Assembly (NCBI GenBank): GCA_937136425.1
Contig: CAKZON010000062.1
Location: 1-52,045 of the forward strand
DNA: 52,045 nt
Reading direction: 5' to 3'
Origin: an uncultured Crocinitomix sp.
GTDB taxonomy: Bacteria; Bacteroidota; Bacteroidia; Flavobacteriales_D; Crocinitomicaceae
Made by a program: the position numbers and the translations under genes. Numbering within the stretch: the first letter of the stretch is position 1; every line of letters starts with the position of its first letter. Shown here in pieces: positions 1-8,109 of this stretch. The notes beneath the pieces are model-generated. The model had not been told where the DNA came from. It was given only the letters and a program-made list of their open reading frames with translations, and did no database searches.

Positions 1-1
1 T

Positions 2-520
2 CCATTATCGGTTCAAAGTCAGATTTTTCTACCTGCCATTGAGCCTGTATTGGGCATTAATTATTATAAGTCTGCCAATACCTATGATGATTCATATTAC
101 TATTCAGGAGTAGCTTTTTATTACGGATTAAGAGGGCAATGCTTTATTGGAAATAGAGTGGCTGTTGCGGTTGGTGGAGGAGCAAAATCATATCCATACA
201 ATGGTGATTTTTTTATGAGTGCATCTATTAAGGGGTATGTGTATCGTGATTATCAAACTGGTTTTTCGGTGTTTTGCGAACTTGGAGGTGAAGCTTCCGG
301 TTGGGGAGGACTTTCCTTACCATTAATTGTAGGGACAAATCAATACATGGGAGAGTCAATTTCTTTCAATTTTAGGCTTAGAATTCCTACAATTTTGGAT
401 GTAAAACGTTTTGATTATTCTTCTCAATATGAGGTTGGTATAGAAGCTGGCTTACAATTTGATTTAACTCGAAAAAATAAAAAAATCACACGCTATGGTA
501 ATCCGTTTATATTACTGTAG
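2..520 (+). CDS. C-terminal part of a predicted outer-membrane beta-barrel or secreted protein
   Basis: The reading frame is open from the first bases of the window, so the gene is 5' truncated; a TTG at 50 is only an internal leucine codon. About 172 residues remain. They are rich in Gly, Tyr, Phe and Ser in alternating hydrophobic/polar stretches (for example RVAVAVGGGAKSYPY and SISFNFRLRIPTIL), which is typical of transmembrane or secreted beta structure. There are no enzyme motifs and no T9SS sorting tail. The product ends in a basic stretch followed by GNPFILL. The family cannot be named from this fragment. Confidence 0.55.
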   Translation, partial: PLSVQSQIFLPAIEPVLGINYYKSANTYDDSYYYSGVAFYYGLRGQCFIGNRVAVAVGGGAKSYPYNGDFFMSASIKGYVYRDYQTGFSVFCELGGEASGWGGLSLPLIVGTNQYMGESISFNFRLRIPTILDVKRFDYSSQYEVGIEAGLQFDLTRKNKKITRYGNPFILL

Positions 521-608
521 GTTATGGGGAGTCTTTTATTCTTATGATAAACATCACGTTTTAAATCAATAAGTTAAAGTAGTTTTACAATTAAATTAAC
601 TTTAGCAC

Positions 609-1061
609 ATGGGAAGAGTAATTGAAATAGCTACTTGTGACAAATCGGGTTCAGATATGGTTATTAATGCTTCGGCAAATGTAACAATTGAAAAAGGTGT
701 TGGTGATGATTATCGTGGTGCAAAGCTAGATGCACGTGATCGGCAAGTGAGTGTGATTACGAAAGAGAATTGGGATTTAGTTTGTCAGGAATTGGGTACA
801 AAATTGCATTGGACCACTCGAAAAGCGAATATCATGATAGAGGGTGTTAATTTGGAGAACTCAACTGGCAGTATCTTAAAAATTGGAAATGCTTTTTTAG
901 AAATAACGGGAAAACTACCTGTAGGAAATCGTTTGGAAAAACAATTTGCAGGATTAAAAGCTGCTTTAACTCCCAATTGGCGTGGAGGTGTTGCTGCTAA
1001 AGTCGTACATGAGGGTGTCATTCATGAAAATGATGAAGTATTGTTGGGAGATAGAGATTAA
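609..1061 (+). CDS. MOSC domain-containing protein
   Basis: A 150-residue single-domain protein. MOSC domains occur in molybdenum-cofactor sulfurases and in small stand-alone proteins thought to handle sulfur or to bind molybdopterin. Visible family features are the early arginine segment RQVSVITKENW, the central RKANIMIEG strand, the GSILKIGNAFLEITG strand pair and the ending LKAALTPNWRGGVAAKVVHEG followed by ENDEVLLGD. From memory, most close relatives have a cysteine after the ITG segment (DPC-type motif); here the matching place reads KLPVGNR, so the usual sulfur-carrying cysteine appears to be absent. The ATG at 609 gives the normal length. There is no signal peptide, so the protein is cytoplasmic. 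It is probably transcribed alone. Confidence 0.8.
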   Translation: MGRVIEIATCDKSGSDMVINASANVTIEKGVGDDYRGAKLDARDRQVSVITKENWDLVCQELGTKLHWTTRKANIMIEGVNLENSTGSILKIGNAFLEITGKLPVGNRLEKQFAGLKAALTPNWRGGVAAKVVHEGVIHENDEVLLGDRD

Positions 1062-1124
1062 CGAACGTCCAATTTTTACTGTTTATATTCGGTCAACAGG
1101 TAACCGTATGATTTGAATCAGAAA

Positions 1125-1151
1125 TTGCCTTATAACACTGTTGTAGCTTTG
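1125..1151 (+). promoter_or_regulatory. Bacteroidota-type promoter of the desaturase gene
   Basis: A TTG at 1125-1127 is followed 16 bases later by TAGCTTTG at 1144-1151, a perfect match to the TAnnTTTG -7 box used by the primary sigma factor of Bacteroidota. The ATG at 1166 lies 14 bases downstream of the box, so the 5' leader would be very short. Confidence 0.6.
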
Positions 1152-1165
1152 TTCAAATTTTTATA

Positions 1166-2263
1166 ATGGAAAAAGCAACATTCAAAGCAGTGAAGTTTGT
1201 CCCTAATCAAGACAGAGAGTTTGGTATTACACTTAGAAAAAGGGTTAACGCTTATTTTAAATCCAATAAAATCTCAAAAACTGGTGATTATCGTATCTGG
1301 ATTAAAATAATTATAATGCCACTGATTTATTTAACGCCTTTTGCTTTGATCCTTACAGGAATGTTCTCCGATAATCTAGTACTATATTATGGTCTTTGGA
1401 TTCTAATGGGAGTAGGATTGGCAGGTTGCGGATTAGGAATTATGCATGACGCAAATCATGGAGCTATCTCTAAAAATAATAAAGTCAATAAGTTTGTTTC
1501 GTTAATCATTAACTTGGCTGGTGGGTATGCATTAAATTGGCGAATTCAGCACAACGTATTACATCATTCATTTACCAATATTGACGGTTATGATGAAGAT
1601 ATTGATCCTTCAGGGTTAATGCGTTTTTCTCCACATCAACCTGTTAAATCATTTTATAGATTTCAAATTGTTTATGCTTGGTTTCTATATGGATTGATGA
1701 CTTTTTCCTGGGCAACATTTAAAGATTTTTTGCAAATAACACGCTATAATAAAAAAGGATTGGTTAAAGCACAAGGAGTCTCTTTCAAGACAGAGCTTTT
1801 TAAGCTGATAGGACAAAAGGTTGTTTATTACGCCATCTTTTTAGGTTTACCATTCCTATTGTTGGATTTAGCATGGTGGCACATTCTTTTAGGATGGTTT
1901 GTTATGCACTTTACTACAGGTTTAATTTTAGGTTGCATTTTTCAACCAGCGCATGTTGTTCCAACTTCAGAGTTTCCTTTAGCTAATGCTAATAATGTGG
2001 TTGATGGTGACTGGTTAAAACATCAATTATTAACAACAGCTAATTTTGCTCCTAAAAACCGTATTCTGTCTTGGTATGTCGGCGGACTGAATTATCAAAT
2101 AGAGCATCATTTATTTCCCAATATAAGTCACATTCATCACAGCGAAATCTCGAAAATTGTACAAGCCACGGCAAAAGAATTTAACTTACCTTATTATTCG
2201 CAGAAAACTTTTCGCGGTGCATTATTTAATCATGCAAAAATGCTGTGTAAATTGCGTAAATAG
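1166..2263 (+). CDS. membrane fatty acid desaturase (acyl-CoA/lipid desaturase, delta-6-like)
   Basis: A 365-residue integral membrane di-iron enzyme that puts a double bond into fatty acyl chains. All three histidine boxes are present: HDANHG at about residues 94-99, HNVLHH at about 129-134 and QIEHH at about 311-315. The QxxHH form of the last box is typical of front-end (delta-5/delta-6, linoleoyl-CoA desaturase-like) enzymes. Hydrophobic segments lie at about residues 48-90, 110-122 and 218-255, as expected for four membrane helices. There is no fused cytochrome b5 domain, so a separate electron donor is needed. Length and start fit the family. A good promoter lies just upstream. Likely role: membrane lipid unsaturation. 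The exact regiospecificity cannot be told from sequence alone. Confidence 0.93.
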   Translation: MEKATFKAVKFVPNQDREFGITLRKRVNAYFKSNKISKTGDYRIWIKIIIMPLIYLTPFALILTGMFSDNLVLYYGLWILMGVGLAGCGLGIMHDANHGAISKNNKVNKFVSLIINLAGGYALNWRIQHNVLHHSFTNIDGYDEDIDPSGLMRFSPHQPVKSFYRFQIVYAWFLYGLMTFSWATFKDFLQITRYNKKGLVKAQGVSFKTELFKLIGQKVVYYAIFLGLPFLLLDLAWWHILLGWFVMHFTTGLILGCIFQPAHVVPTSEFPLANANNVVDGDWLKHQLLTTANFAPKNRILSWYVGGLNYQIEHHLFPNISHIHHSEISKIVQATAKEFNLPYYSQKTFRGALFNHAKMLCKLRK

Positions 2264-2308
2264 GTTGAGTATTAGAATTTTTTGGGAGGGAGTAGGATGA
2301 GTAATGCA

Positions 2309-2659
2309 TTAAAACTTAATATCATGATTGTAATATGTACTTAAAATCCGTTTGTTCTTAACAGATTTCTTCACATAATAACTACCGTTATATTTAATCA
2401 CTTTTTTACCTTCTTTAAAAGAAAAATTGGTGTCTGACAAACATATTTTAATAGACGTTTGCTCAATGCTATTACCGATATTCAGATCTCTTAATTCAAC
2501 CGAATCTTTTCCAATTTTATGAACCTCGATTTCAGCATAATCTACATGATGCATATCAGAAAATCGAACATAAGTGTTGAAATTAGAGCAGGATACAAAT
2601 AGAAGTAGTAGAGATGCTAAAAGAAATTTAACGGACATTTTTTGGTTCATTGTTTTCAA
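2309..2659 (-). CDS. small predicted lipoprotein, unknown function
   Basis: A 116-residue protein with a classic lipoprotein signal: a basic N-terminus, a leucine-rich core and the lipobox FVSC with Cys at residue 24 (counting from the ATG at 2659; in-frame ATGs also exist at residues 4 and 8). The mature part is about 92 residues, polar, with no recognised motif. It is convergent with the desaturase gene. It is probably anchored to a periplasmic or outer membrane face. Confidence 0.65.
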   Translation of the reverse strand: MKTMNQKMSVKFLLASLLLLFVSCSNFNTYVRFSDMHHVDYAEIEVHKIGKDSVELRDLNIGNSIEQTSIKICLSDTNFSFKEGKKVIKYNGSYYVKKSVKNKRILSTYYNHDIKF

Positions 2660-2833
2660 GCTTATAACACACCAAGTCTATGAAAAGTTACAACTTTATA
2701 AAAGTACTAACAGCTCAGTTTTTAGTTTTAATATAAAAATCACATCACTAGGCCTATGAGGGTACGTGATTAATCCAGATTCATTTTTAGCTTATTCATA
2801 ATTCAATAGTAGATTTTCTATGCTTATGTTTCA

Positions 2834-2841
2834 TACCTTTG
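2834..2841 (+). promoter_or_regulatory. -7 promoter box (TACCTTTG)
   Basis: TACCTTTG matches TAnnTTTG exactly. It overlaps a possible TTG start at 2839, which therefore cannot be the real start; this supports translation from the ATG at 2902. Confidence 0.55.
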
Positions 2842-2901
2842 AATAATATAATAGGTTTATGGCATTTTTTTTGTCAAATAAAAACTAAAAAAATCGTAGT
2901 T

Positions 2902-3363
2902 ATGAAGCTAGTGTTTGCAATGTTGAGTATTGTTTTAATTGGAACTGTTGGAGTTAATAGTTATGGGCAAAATGAGTCTAGTAAATTTCTTTATGGTAAA
3001 TGGGCAGTTGTTCATACTGATAAGTCAAAAGCATTTTCACAAGAAGTTCTTGAAGATGTAAAGGAATTAGCGCCTGCAAATAGTTCAAGTAATTTTAATA
3101 ATCAGGTATACTCGTTTAACGCTAATGGGGATTTTCATTTAAGCTCTATTAAAGACTATAGCCAAGGAGATGAAAATGGAACTTATGTTTTTGATTTAGA
3201 AACAAAACAAATTAGCCGCACAATTCAATATCCAAATCATTTAAAAGCTCGAGCTAAAAAAAAGGTAAGAAAAATTAAAAATACGGTGCTCTACTTTGAG
3301 GCCAATTATTTAGTCTTAAAATCTAAAAAAGGGACATTGTACCTTCATAGAATTGGTGGATAG
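2902..3363 (+). CDS. secreted lipocalin-like small protein
   Basis: A 153-residue protein from the ATG at 2902, chosen because the frame upstream runs into the promoter box and because this start gives a clean signal peptide (MKLVFAMLSIVLIGT, then cleavage near SYGQ). The mature protein begins with a KFLYGKWAVVH strand and continues with alternating strands, including NGTYVFDLETKQISRTIQY and NTVLYFEANYLVLKS. This pattern resembles the lipocalin-like proteins often seen in Bacteroidota. The match is by pattern only, and the ligand is unknown. Confidence 0.55.
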   Translation: MKLVFAMLSIVLIGTVGVNSYGQNESSKFLYGKWAVVHTDKSKAFSQEVLEDVKELAPANSSSNFNNQVYSFNANGDFHLSSIKDYSQGDENGTYVFDLETKQISRTIQYPNHLKARAKKKVRKIKNTVLYFEANYLVLKSKKGTLYLHRIGG

Positions 3364-3421
3364 AACACAGGTTAGAATCTAACAATAGACACTTTAAAAG
3401 TCAGTGTTATTAGTCAATTAA

Positions 3422-4393
3422 CTATTGTATTACCAGTTTTTCTTTCCAGGTTTGTTCGCCTTGGTCAACATGTACCCAATAGGTTCCTGCTGAAAGTTGA
3501 TCTAATGCAATGGTGGTGGAAGTGTTAAACTGATTATTCAAAACTACTTCTCCCGCCAAGTTATAAATTACATAATTGGCATCCAGGTCATTAGGCAGTG
3601 TTAGTTGAACCTGGTCTGTAGCAGGGTTGGGATAAAACTGAATTTCAACTTCTTCCGCCTTATCGTTCACATTTCCAAATCCTATCGGAGTAACAGAAAA
3701 GTCGTCAACAAAATAATAAGCACCTGCAAAAGGTAACGGACCTTCAATAGCAACAGATGCGCTTGTTTCCTCATCTGAATAAAAATTTCCGATTGTGAGT
3801 TGAGAGTAGGCTGAATCTGCTTCGAACTCAAACGTGTATTCTACCCATTCATTACTAAATACTTCACCTTCAATTTCTACTTGCGGTGGTCGGTTGATGT
3901 ATGAGGTTCCAACTTGATTTAAAGCGGATGTTGATAATAAAACACCAATGCCGTCACATTTATAAAAGTGTCCAATTCCGGATTCACCATTAGTCAGCCA
4001 AAAAGAAATGGAGTAAACATTACCTACAACCATTGGTTCTGTAAGCTCAACGCTTAAATATTCTCTAATATTTGTTGCTCCAACCGAAGGATCATGATAG
4101 CCTAAAAAAGCCATAATACCATCTGCCGTGTGCGGGTTTACTGTTGCAGGAGGAACGGTGGGTAAATCAGCTGCTCCGCTGCCATCCATATGGAAGTATT
4201 CCGGATCAGCAAAATAACCACCCTCTGGTTCACCACCGGCATTGGTCCAGCCAACGCAAAGTTCCCACTGGCCCCAGCTATCTGGCAAAGACGTGAAATT
4301 TTCAAAACTGTTATTGGGTACAAGTTCTTGGGCTTGACTATTAAAGGTTGCAGTTGCTAATAGTGCCAATCCTATTTTTTTTAAATAATACAT
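3422..4393 (-). CDS. secreted protein with T9SS type A C-terminal sorting domain
   Basis: A 323-residue protein with a signal peptide ending near NSQAQ. The mature part opens with LVPNNSFENF, the start often seen in jelly-roll or carbohydrate-binding-like modules of Bacteroidota cell-surface proteins, and has a beta-rich body to about residue 240. The last 70 residues are a clear type IX secretion sorting tail: FYPNPATDQVQL, then VIYNLAGEVV, then LSAGTYWVHV and a final lysine-rich strand. It should be exported to the periplasm, moved across the outer membrane by T9SS and attached to the surface or released. No catalytic motif is visible, so the role of the body is unknown. Confidence 0.85.
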   Translation of the reverse strand: MYYLKKIGLALLATATFNSQAQELVPNNSFENFTSLPDSWGQWELCVGWTNAGGEPEGGYFADPEYFHMDGSGAADLPTVPPATVNPHTADGIMAFLGYHDPSVGATNIREYLSVELTEPMVVGNVYSISFWLTNGESGIGHFYKCDGIGVLLSTSALNQVGTSYINRPPQVEIEGEVFSNEWVEYTFEFEADSAYSQLTIGNFYSDEETSASVAIEGPLPFAGAYYFVDDFSVTPIGFGNVNDKAEEVEIQFYPNPATDQVQLTLPNDLDANYVIYNLAGEVVLNNQFNTSTTIALDQLSAGTYWVHVDQGEQTWKEKLVIQ

Positions 4394-4635
4394 GAAGATA
4401 AGTTTTAGTTATGGGTGATAACGATATTTCCTTGTTTTTATTATAACATATAGAAAGATTCATCTCCCTGAAAACAGTTAGAAGTATTTGGTTGATTACA
4501 AGGAGGTTTGATAAGGAAAGGTTGTCGTCATTTGTAACAACCAATTAGCATATGGAACTAATCTCTAATTAGATAGGTAACTATTGAGTCTCATTTTTAG
4601 TTGGCTGTATTTTAATAACTTAATTCAGAATCGTT

Positions 4636-6474
4636 ATGACTAAAAATTTGACTCCAGAAACTTTGAAATCTTTCGTTCGTGGTAAAGCTGTTAGTTTTTT
4701 GACAGATAACAATATTACATCTGTTGGTGTTGGTTATAAAATAACCAAGGGAAAACAGACAAAAACGCTATCCGTTCAGTTCACTGTTGGACAAAAACAT
4801 CAGTTAGAAGAACTTGTAAAGCTTGAAACCTTAGGGGCCAAGTTGATACCAAAAAGCTTTGATATAGATGGCTTTAGTGTACCAACGGATGTTATTGCAA
4901 GAAGTTACGACACTAATCCGCTTAAAATCTCAGATCTTGAAAAAATAAATCGAAAGAAAAAAATGAATCCCATCCTGCCAGGAGCGAGTGTTGGTCATCC
5001 TAGTATTTCTGCAGGAACGGCAGGGTGCTTAGTTTATGATGCGGATAATGGTGATGAATATTTACTTTCTAATTGGCATGTTCTTCAAGGAAATCAAGGA
5101 AAAATTGGAGATTGGATAGTTCAACCTGGCCGTCATGACGATAGCAAGGTTAATCAAAATCGTGTTGGAATTTTAGTCAATAGTCATTTAGGTCTTGCAG
5201 GAGATTGTGCAATTGCTCGGATCAATTCAAGAAAATTCAGCCCTCAAATCATGGAACTAGGTAACATTAAAGTAGAAGATATTGCTGATCCTGAACTAGG
5301 AGACACCGTAATGAAGTCTGGAAGAACAACTGGCGTAACACATGGAGTTGTCAGCCGAGTATATGTTACAGTTAGTCTTAATTATGGGGCAGTAGGAGTC
5401 AAACGAATTGGTGGATTTGAATATGTACCTAACCCTAAATATCCCGCTAGAAATGGTGAGATTAGTATGGGCGGAGATTCTGGTTCTGCAGTAGTTTATA
5501 GTAAAAATGGTAAGGCAACCAACACGATATTAGGTGTTCATTTTGCTGGAGAAACAGGAGATGCACCTGAGCATGCGCTGGCATGTTATGCTTCATCAGT
5601 GTTTAAAAAAATGAATATTTTGCCTTATCGTCCAAGTGATGAGAAAATTGAGAGTGTACGACCAGGGTTTGATTCATTTTTTCTAGGTCGCAATGTACGC
5701 CCTCCATATCCTGCAACAGATTTTGTTTATAATAGTTTATTGGATATTAAAGGTAAACACATGATTCATTACACGCATTTTTCTTTGGTAATGAATCGCG
5801 AGCGAAAATTGGCAGCTTGGTCTGCTTGGAACATTGATGGAGAAAGAATTGTCCGTGTTAAGAGTAATTCTAAGTTTTTTAAACGTGATTCTCGACTTCC
5901 AAAAGACGCTCAACTTGGAAATGAATTATATCGAAATAATCCGCTCGACCGCGGACACATTGCACGTAGGGCTGAATTATGCTGGGGAACAAGGGAAGAA
6001 GCGGAAAGAGCCAATCGAGAATCCTATTATTATACAAATATTGCACCCCAGCATGAAAGATTTAACCAGTCTAAACAAGCTGGAATTTGGGGTAAATTAG
6101 AAAATGCGGTGTTTGATCAGGCTAAAATCAAAAATTTACGTGTAAATGTTATGGCGGGTCCAATATTTAAGTCGAATGATCCTAAATATCGTAGTATTCA
6201 AATCCCGAGAGATTTTTGGAAAGTTATTTCTTATATAGATGAAGAAACCAATGAGCTGATCTATCACGCATTTATTCTGTCTCAAACGGATTTAATTTCA
6301 GGTCTTGAAAGTTTGGATTTCGACGACTTTAATATCTATAAAGTGTCTATTGACAAAGTAACAGAAGAAACAGGGTTCCGTTTTGATGATTTGGTTACTT
6401 CAGGAATTGAAGTTGTTGGGGAGGAGTCTATTAAGAAAATTACAAGCTTGAACCAAGTGCTTGCTGTTATGTGA
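4636..6474 (+). CDS. trypsin-like serine protease fused to a DNA/RNA non-specific endonuclease
   Basis: A 612-residue protein without signal peptide or membrane segment. Residues about 1-110 form a small N-terminal region (SFVRGKAVSFL, SVGVGYKI). Residues about 110-330 are a chymotrypsin-fold protease with a complete triad: His148 in LLSNWHVL, Asp190 in LAGDCAIARI and Ser282 in GGDSGSAVV. Residues about 345-600 are a NucA/Serratia-type beta-beta-alpha metal nuclease with the DRGH motif at 438-441 (His441 is the general base) and the metal-binding Asn468 in TNIAPQ, followed by FNQSKQAGIWGKLE. Both halves look catalytically intact. It stands alone, with no immunity gene or secretion signal nearby. 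Plausible roles are a self-processing nuclease or a conflict/defence effector; this is inference. The domain calls are firm. Confidence 0.9.
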   Translation: MTKNLTPETLKSFVRGKAVSFLTDNNITSVGVGYKITKGKQTKTLSVQFTVGQKHQLEELVKLETLGAKLIPKSFDIDGFSVPTDVIARSYDTNPLKISDLEKINRKKKMNPILPGASVGHPSISAGTAGCLVYDADNGDEYLLSNWHVLQGNQGKIGDWIVQPGRHDDSKVNQNRVGILVNSHLGLAGDCAIARINSRKFSPQIMELGNIKVEDIADPELGDTVMKSGRTTGVTHGVVSRVYVTVSLNYGAVGVKRIGGFEYVPNPKYPARNGEISMGGDSGSAVVYSKNGKATNTILGVHFAGETGDAPEHALACYASSVFKKMNILPYRPSDEKIESVRPGFDSFFLGRNVRPPYPATDFVYNSLLDIKGKHMIHYTHFSLVMNRERKLAAWSAWNIDGERIVRVKSNSKFFKRDSRLPKDAQLGNELYRNNPLDRGHIARRAELCWGTREEAERANRESYYYTNIAPQHERFNQSKQAGIWGKLENAVFDQAKIKNLRVNVMAGPIFKSNDPKYRSIQIPRDFWKVISYIDEETNELIYHAFILSQTDLISGLESLDFDDFNIYKVSIDKVTEETGFRFDDLVTSGIEVVGEESIKKITSLNQVLAVM

Positions 6475-6638
6475 TTTTGCTAAATTATTCGGTTAATTCT
6501 TTTTTTCATTATTTGTAAGGCAAAACCTGCTTCTTGCATGATAGAATGTAACTTTTAAGGATTTTTTTTGCTGCAACTTATTCATTGAGATGGAATTTTG
6601 ATGGTGAAGTTTTTTGATGTTACTTTTTTTATACGGGT

Positions 6639-6662
6639 AAATAGTTTACGTGTAAACTATTT
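6639..6662. promoter_or_regulatory. MarR operator: 11-bp inverted repeat
   Basis: AAATAGTTTAC, two bases (GT), then GTAAACTATTT: a perfect 11-bp inverted repeat. It sits just upstream of the -7 box of the marR gene, over the expected -33 region, so a bound dimer would block its promoter. The same TTTAC-N2-GTAAA core is found before the nitroreductase gene. Confidence 0.75.
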
Positions 6663-6666
6663 TATG

Positions 6667-6674
6667 TAGATTTG
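6667..6674 (+). promoter_or_regulatory. -7 promoter box of marR (TAGATTTG)
   Basis: An exact TAnnTTTG box 16 bases before the ATG at 6691, directly downstream of the 11-bp palindromic operator. Confidence 0.6.
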
Positions 6675-6690
6675 TTAAAAAAAAGAATAC

Positions 6691-7140
6691 ATGGCTCGTA
6701 TAGATGATGAAATAGAAACTAGTTTTCCGAATAATAGAGCACGATTCATTACTAATTTAATATATACCAGTAATTGGTTTCAAAATGGTGTAAGCGATTT
6801 TATAAAGCCCTTTGGTATTAGCTTACAACAATTTAATATGTTGCGCATTTTAAGGGGAGCAAATGATTGGGTGAGCATGAACGAAATTAAGAAATTGATG
6901 ATTGATAAAACTCCCAATACCACTAGGCTTGCAAACAATTTATTACAAAAGGAATTTGTTGAACGACAGCGCAGTGACGTTGATAGAAGAATTGTGTACC
7001 TCAAAATTACAAATGAAGGTTTAGATATTTTAAAATCAATCGACAATAGTGACTTCAATTATATGAACTATATGGATAAAATTTCAGAAGAAGAGGCTGA
7101 AACAATTAGTAATATACTTGATAGAATAAGAGAAGAATAG
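6691..7140 (+). CDS. MarR-family transcriptional regulator
   Basis: A 149-residue winged-helix regulator. It has an N-terminal dimerisation helix, then an HTH region (WVSMNEIKKLM, then NTTRLANNLLQKEFVER) and the diagnostic wing SDVDRRIVYLKIT with its Asp-Arg-Arg, then a C-terminal dimer helix. MarR dimers usually repress themselves and a neighbouring detoxification gene and release DNA on binding small phenolic or oxidising ligands. Here a perfect palindrome overlaps its own promoter, and a similar site lies before the nitroreductase 71 bases downstream. Autoregulation and control of that gene are therefore likely. Confidence 0.92.
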   Translation: MARIDDEIETSFPNNRARFITNLIYTSNWFQNGVSDFIKPFGISLQQFNMLRILRGANDWVSMNEIKKLMIDKTPNTTRLANNLLQKEFVERQRSDVDRRIVYLKITNEGLDILKSIDNSDFNYMNYMDKISEEEAETISNILDRIREE

Positions 7141-7157
7141 GTAAAAAAATTTGCCAT

Positions 7158-7179
7158 AATAATTTACATGTAAAATAAT
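7158..7179. promoter_or_regulatory. second MarR-type operator before the nitroreductase gene
   Basis: The core TTTACATGTAAA at 7163-7174 is a perfect palindrome, with partial symmetry extending outward (9 of 11 positions in each arm). It has the same TTTAC-N2-GTAAA core as the site before marR and lies 36 bases before the nitroreductase ATG. Confidence 0.65.
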
Positions 7180-7210
7180 AACGAGTAATATAAATATAAA
7201 ATCAAACAAA

Positions 7211-7843
7211 ATGAAAATACTAGAACCGTTAAAGTGGAGAGCAGCAGTCAGAAAATTTGACACTTCAAAAGATGTTAGTGATGTAGAATTAGAAGCTTTA
7301 CTAGACGCAGGTAATTTAACCGCAACATCTATGGGGCTCCAGCCTTTTAAAATAGTGGTTGTAAAAAACAAAACTTTGCAACAAGAATTAGTTCCGCTAT
7401 CATATAACCAGCAGCATGTGGCTGAAGCATCACATATATTGGTGTTTGCTATTGAAACAGATATTAACCAAGATAATGTGGATCGTTATATTGAAAGAGC
7501 AATGGAGCTACGGAATTTGCCATCATCAGCACTTGAAGGGTATAAAAATTCAATTAGTCAATATATGTCTAGTATGAGCTCAGACCAAAAACAGGTATGG
7601 GCTACAAAGCAAACTTATATTGCACTAGGTACAGTCATGACAATTGCAGCAGAATTAAAAATCGATTCCTGTGCTATGGAAGGATTTGATCCTGTAGGTT
7701 ACCAAAAAATGCTGAATTTAGAATCTGAAAACTTAATGCCAGTAGTAATATTACCCATTGGTTTCAGATCAAATGAAGAGGTGATGGCTAGTTTACCAAA
7801 AGTTAGAAAAACTAGAGATGAGTTCGTTTTAGAAGTGGACTAA
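7211..7843 (+). CDS. nitroreductase family NAD(P)H-dependent FMN oxidoreductase
   Basis: A 210-residue enzyme of the NfsB/NfnB-like family. It reduces nitro-aromatics, quinones or similar electrophiles using NAD(P)H and FMN and acts as a dimer in the cytoplasm. Visible features are the N-terminal FMN-phosphate segment LKWRAAVRKFD, the family helix VELEALLDAGNLTATSMGLQPF, the WATKQTYIALGTVMTIAAELKIDSC helix region and the C-terminal VVILPIGFRS strand. Length is normal. It follows marR on the same strand and has its own MarR-type operator, suggesting induction by the compounds it reduces. A terminator follows it. Confidence 0.92.
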   Translation: MKILEPLKWRAAVRKFDTSKDVSDVELEALLDAGNLTATSMGLQPFKIVVVKNKTLQQELVPLSYNQQHVAEASHILVFAIETDINQDNVDRYIERAMELRNLPSSALEGYKNSISQYMSSMSSDQKQVWATKQTYIALGTVMTIAAELKIDSCAMEGFDPVGYQKMLNLESENLMPVVILPIGFRSNEEVMASLPKVRKTRDEFVLEVD

Positions 7844-7865
7844 TTTCTAATAGCATTTCATTGAA

Positions 7866-7895
7866 AAGCCTCAGTTTAACTAACTGGGGCTTTTT
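7866..7895 (+). terminator. rho-independent terminator after the nitroreductase gene
   Basis: An 11-bp stem AAGCCTCAGTT / AACTGGGGCTT (one T-G wobble) with a five-base loop, followed by TTTTT. Confidence 0.8.
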
Positions 7896-8109
7896 ATCAT
7901 TCATGGAATCCATTTTCATCTATAAATCCATATTATGGGGTAGTTTTTGTGGAAGATTTCAGCGTATAAAACCTAAAATAGGCTGACCTGTATAAAACAT
8001 TACAACTGTTGCTTTTTATTTATAAGTTACAAATAACATATGTGTTATTTTATGAGTAACTATGCATTTTTTTTCTGCTCTCCACGTTAAACTTATAAAT
8101 TCCCAAGGA

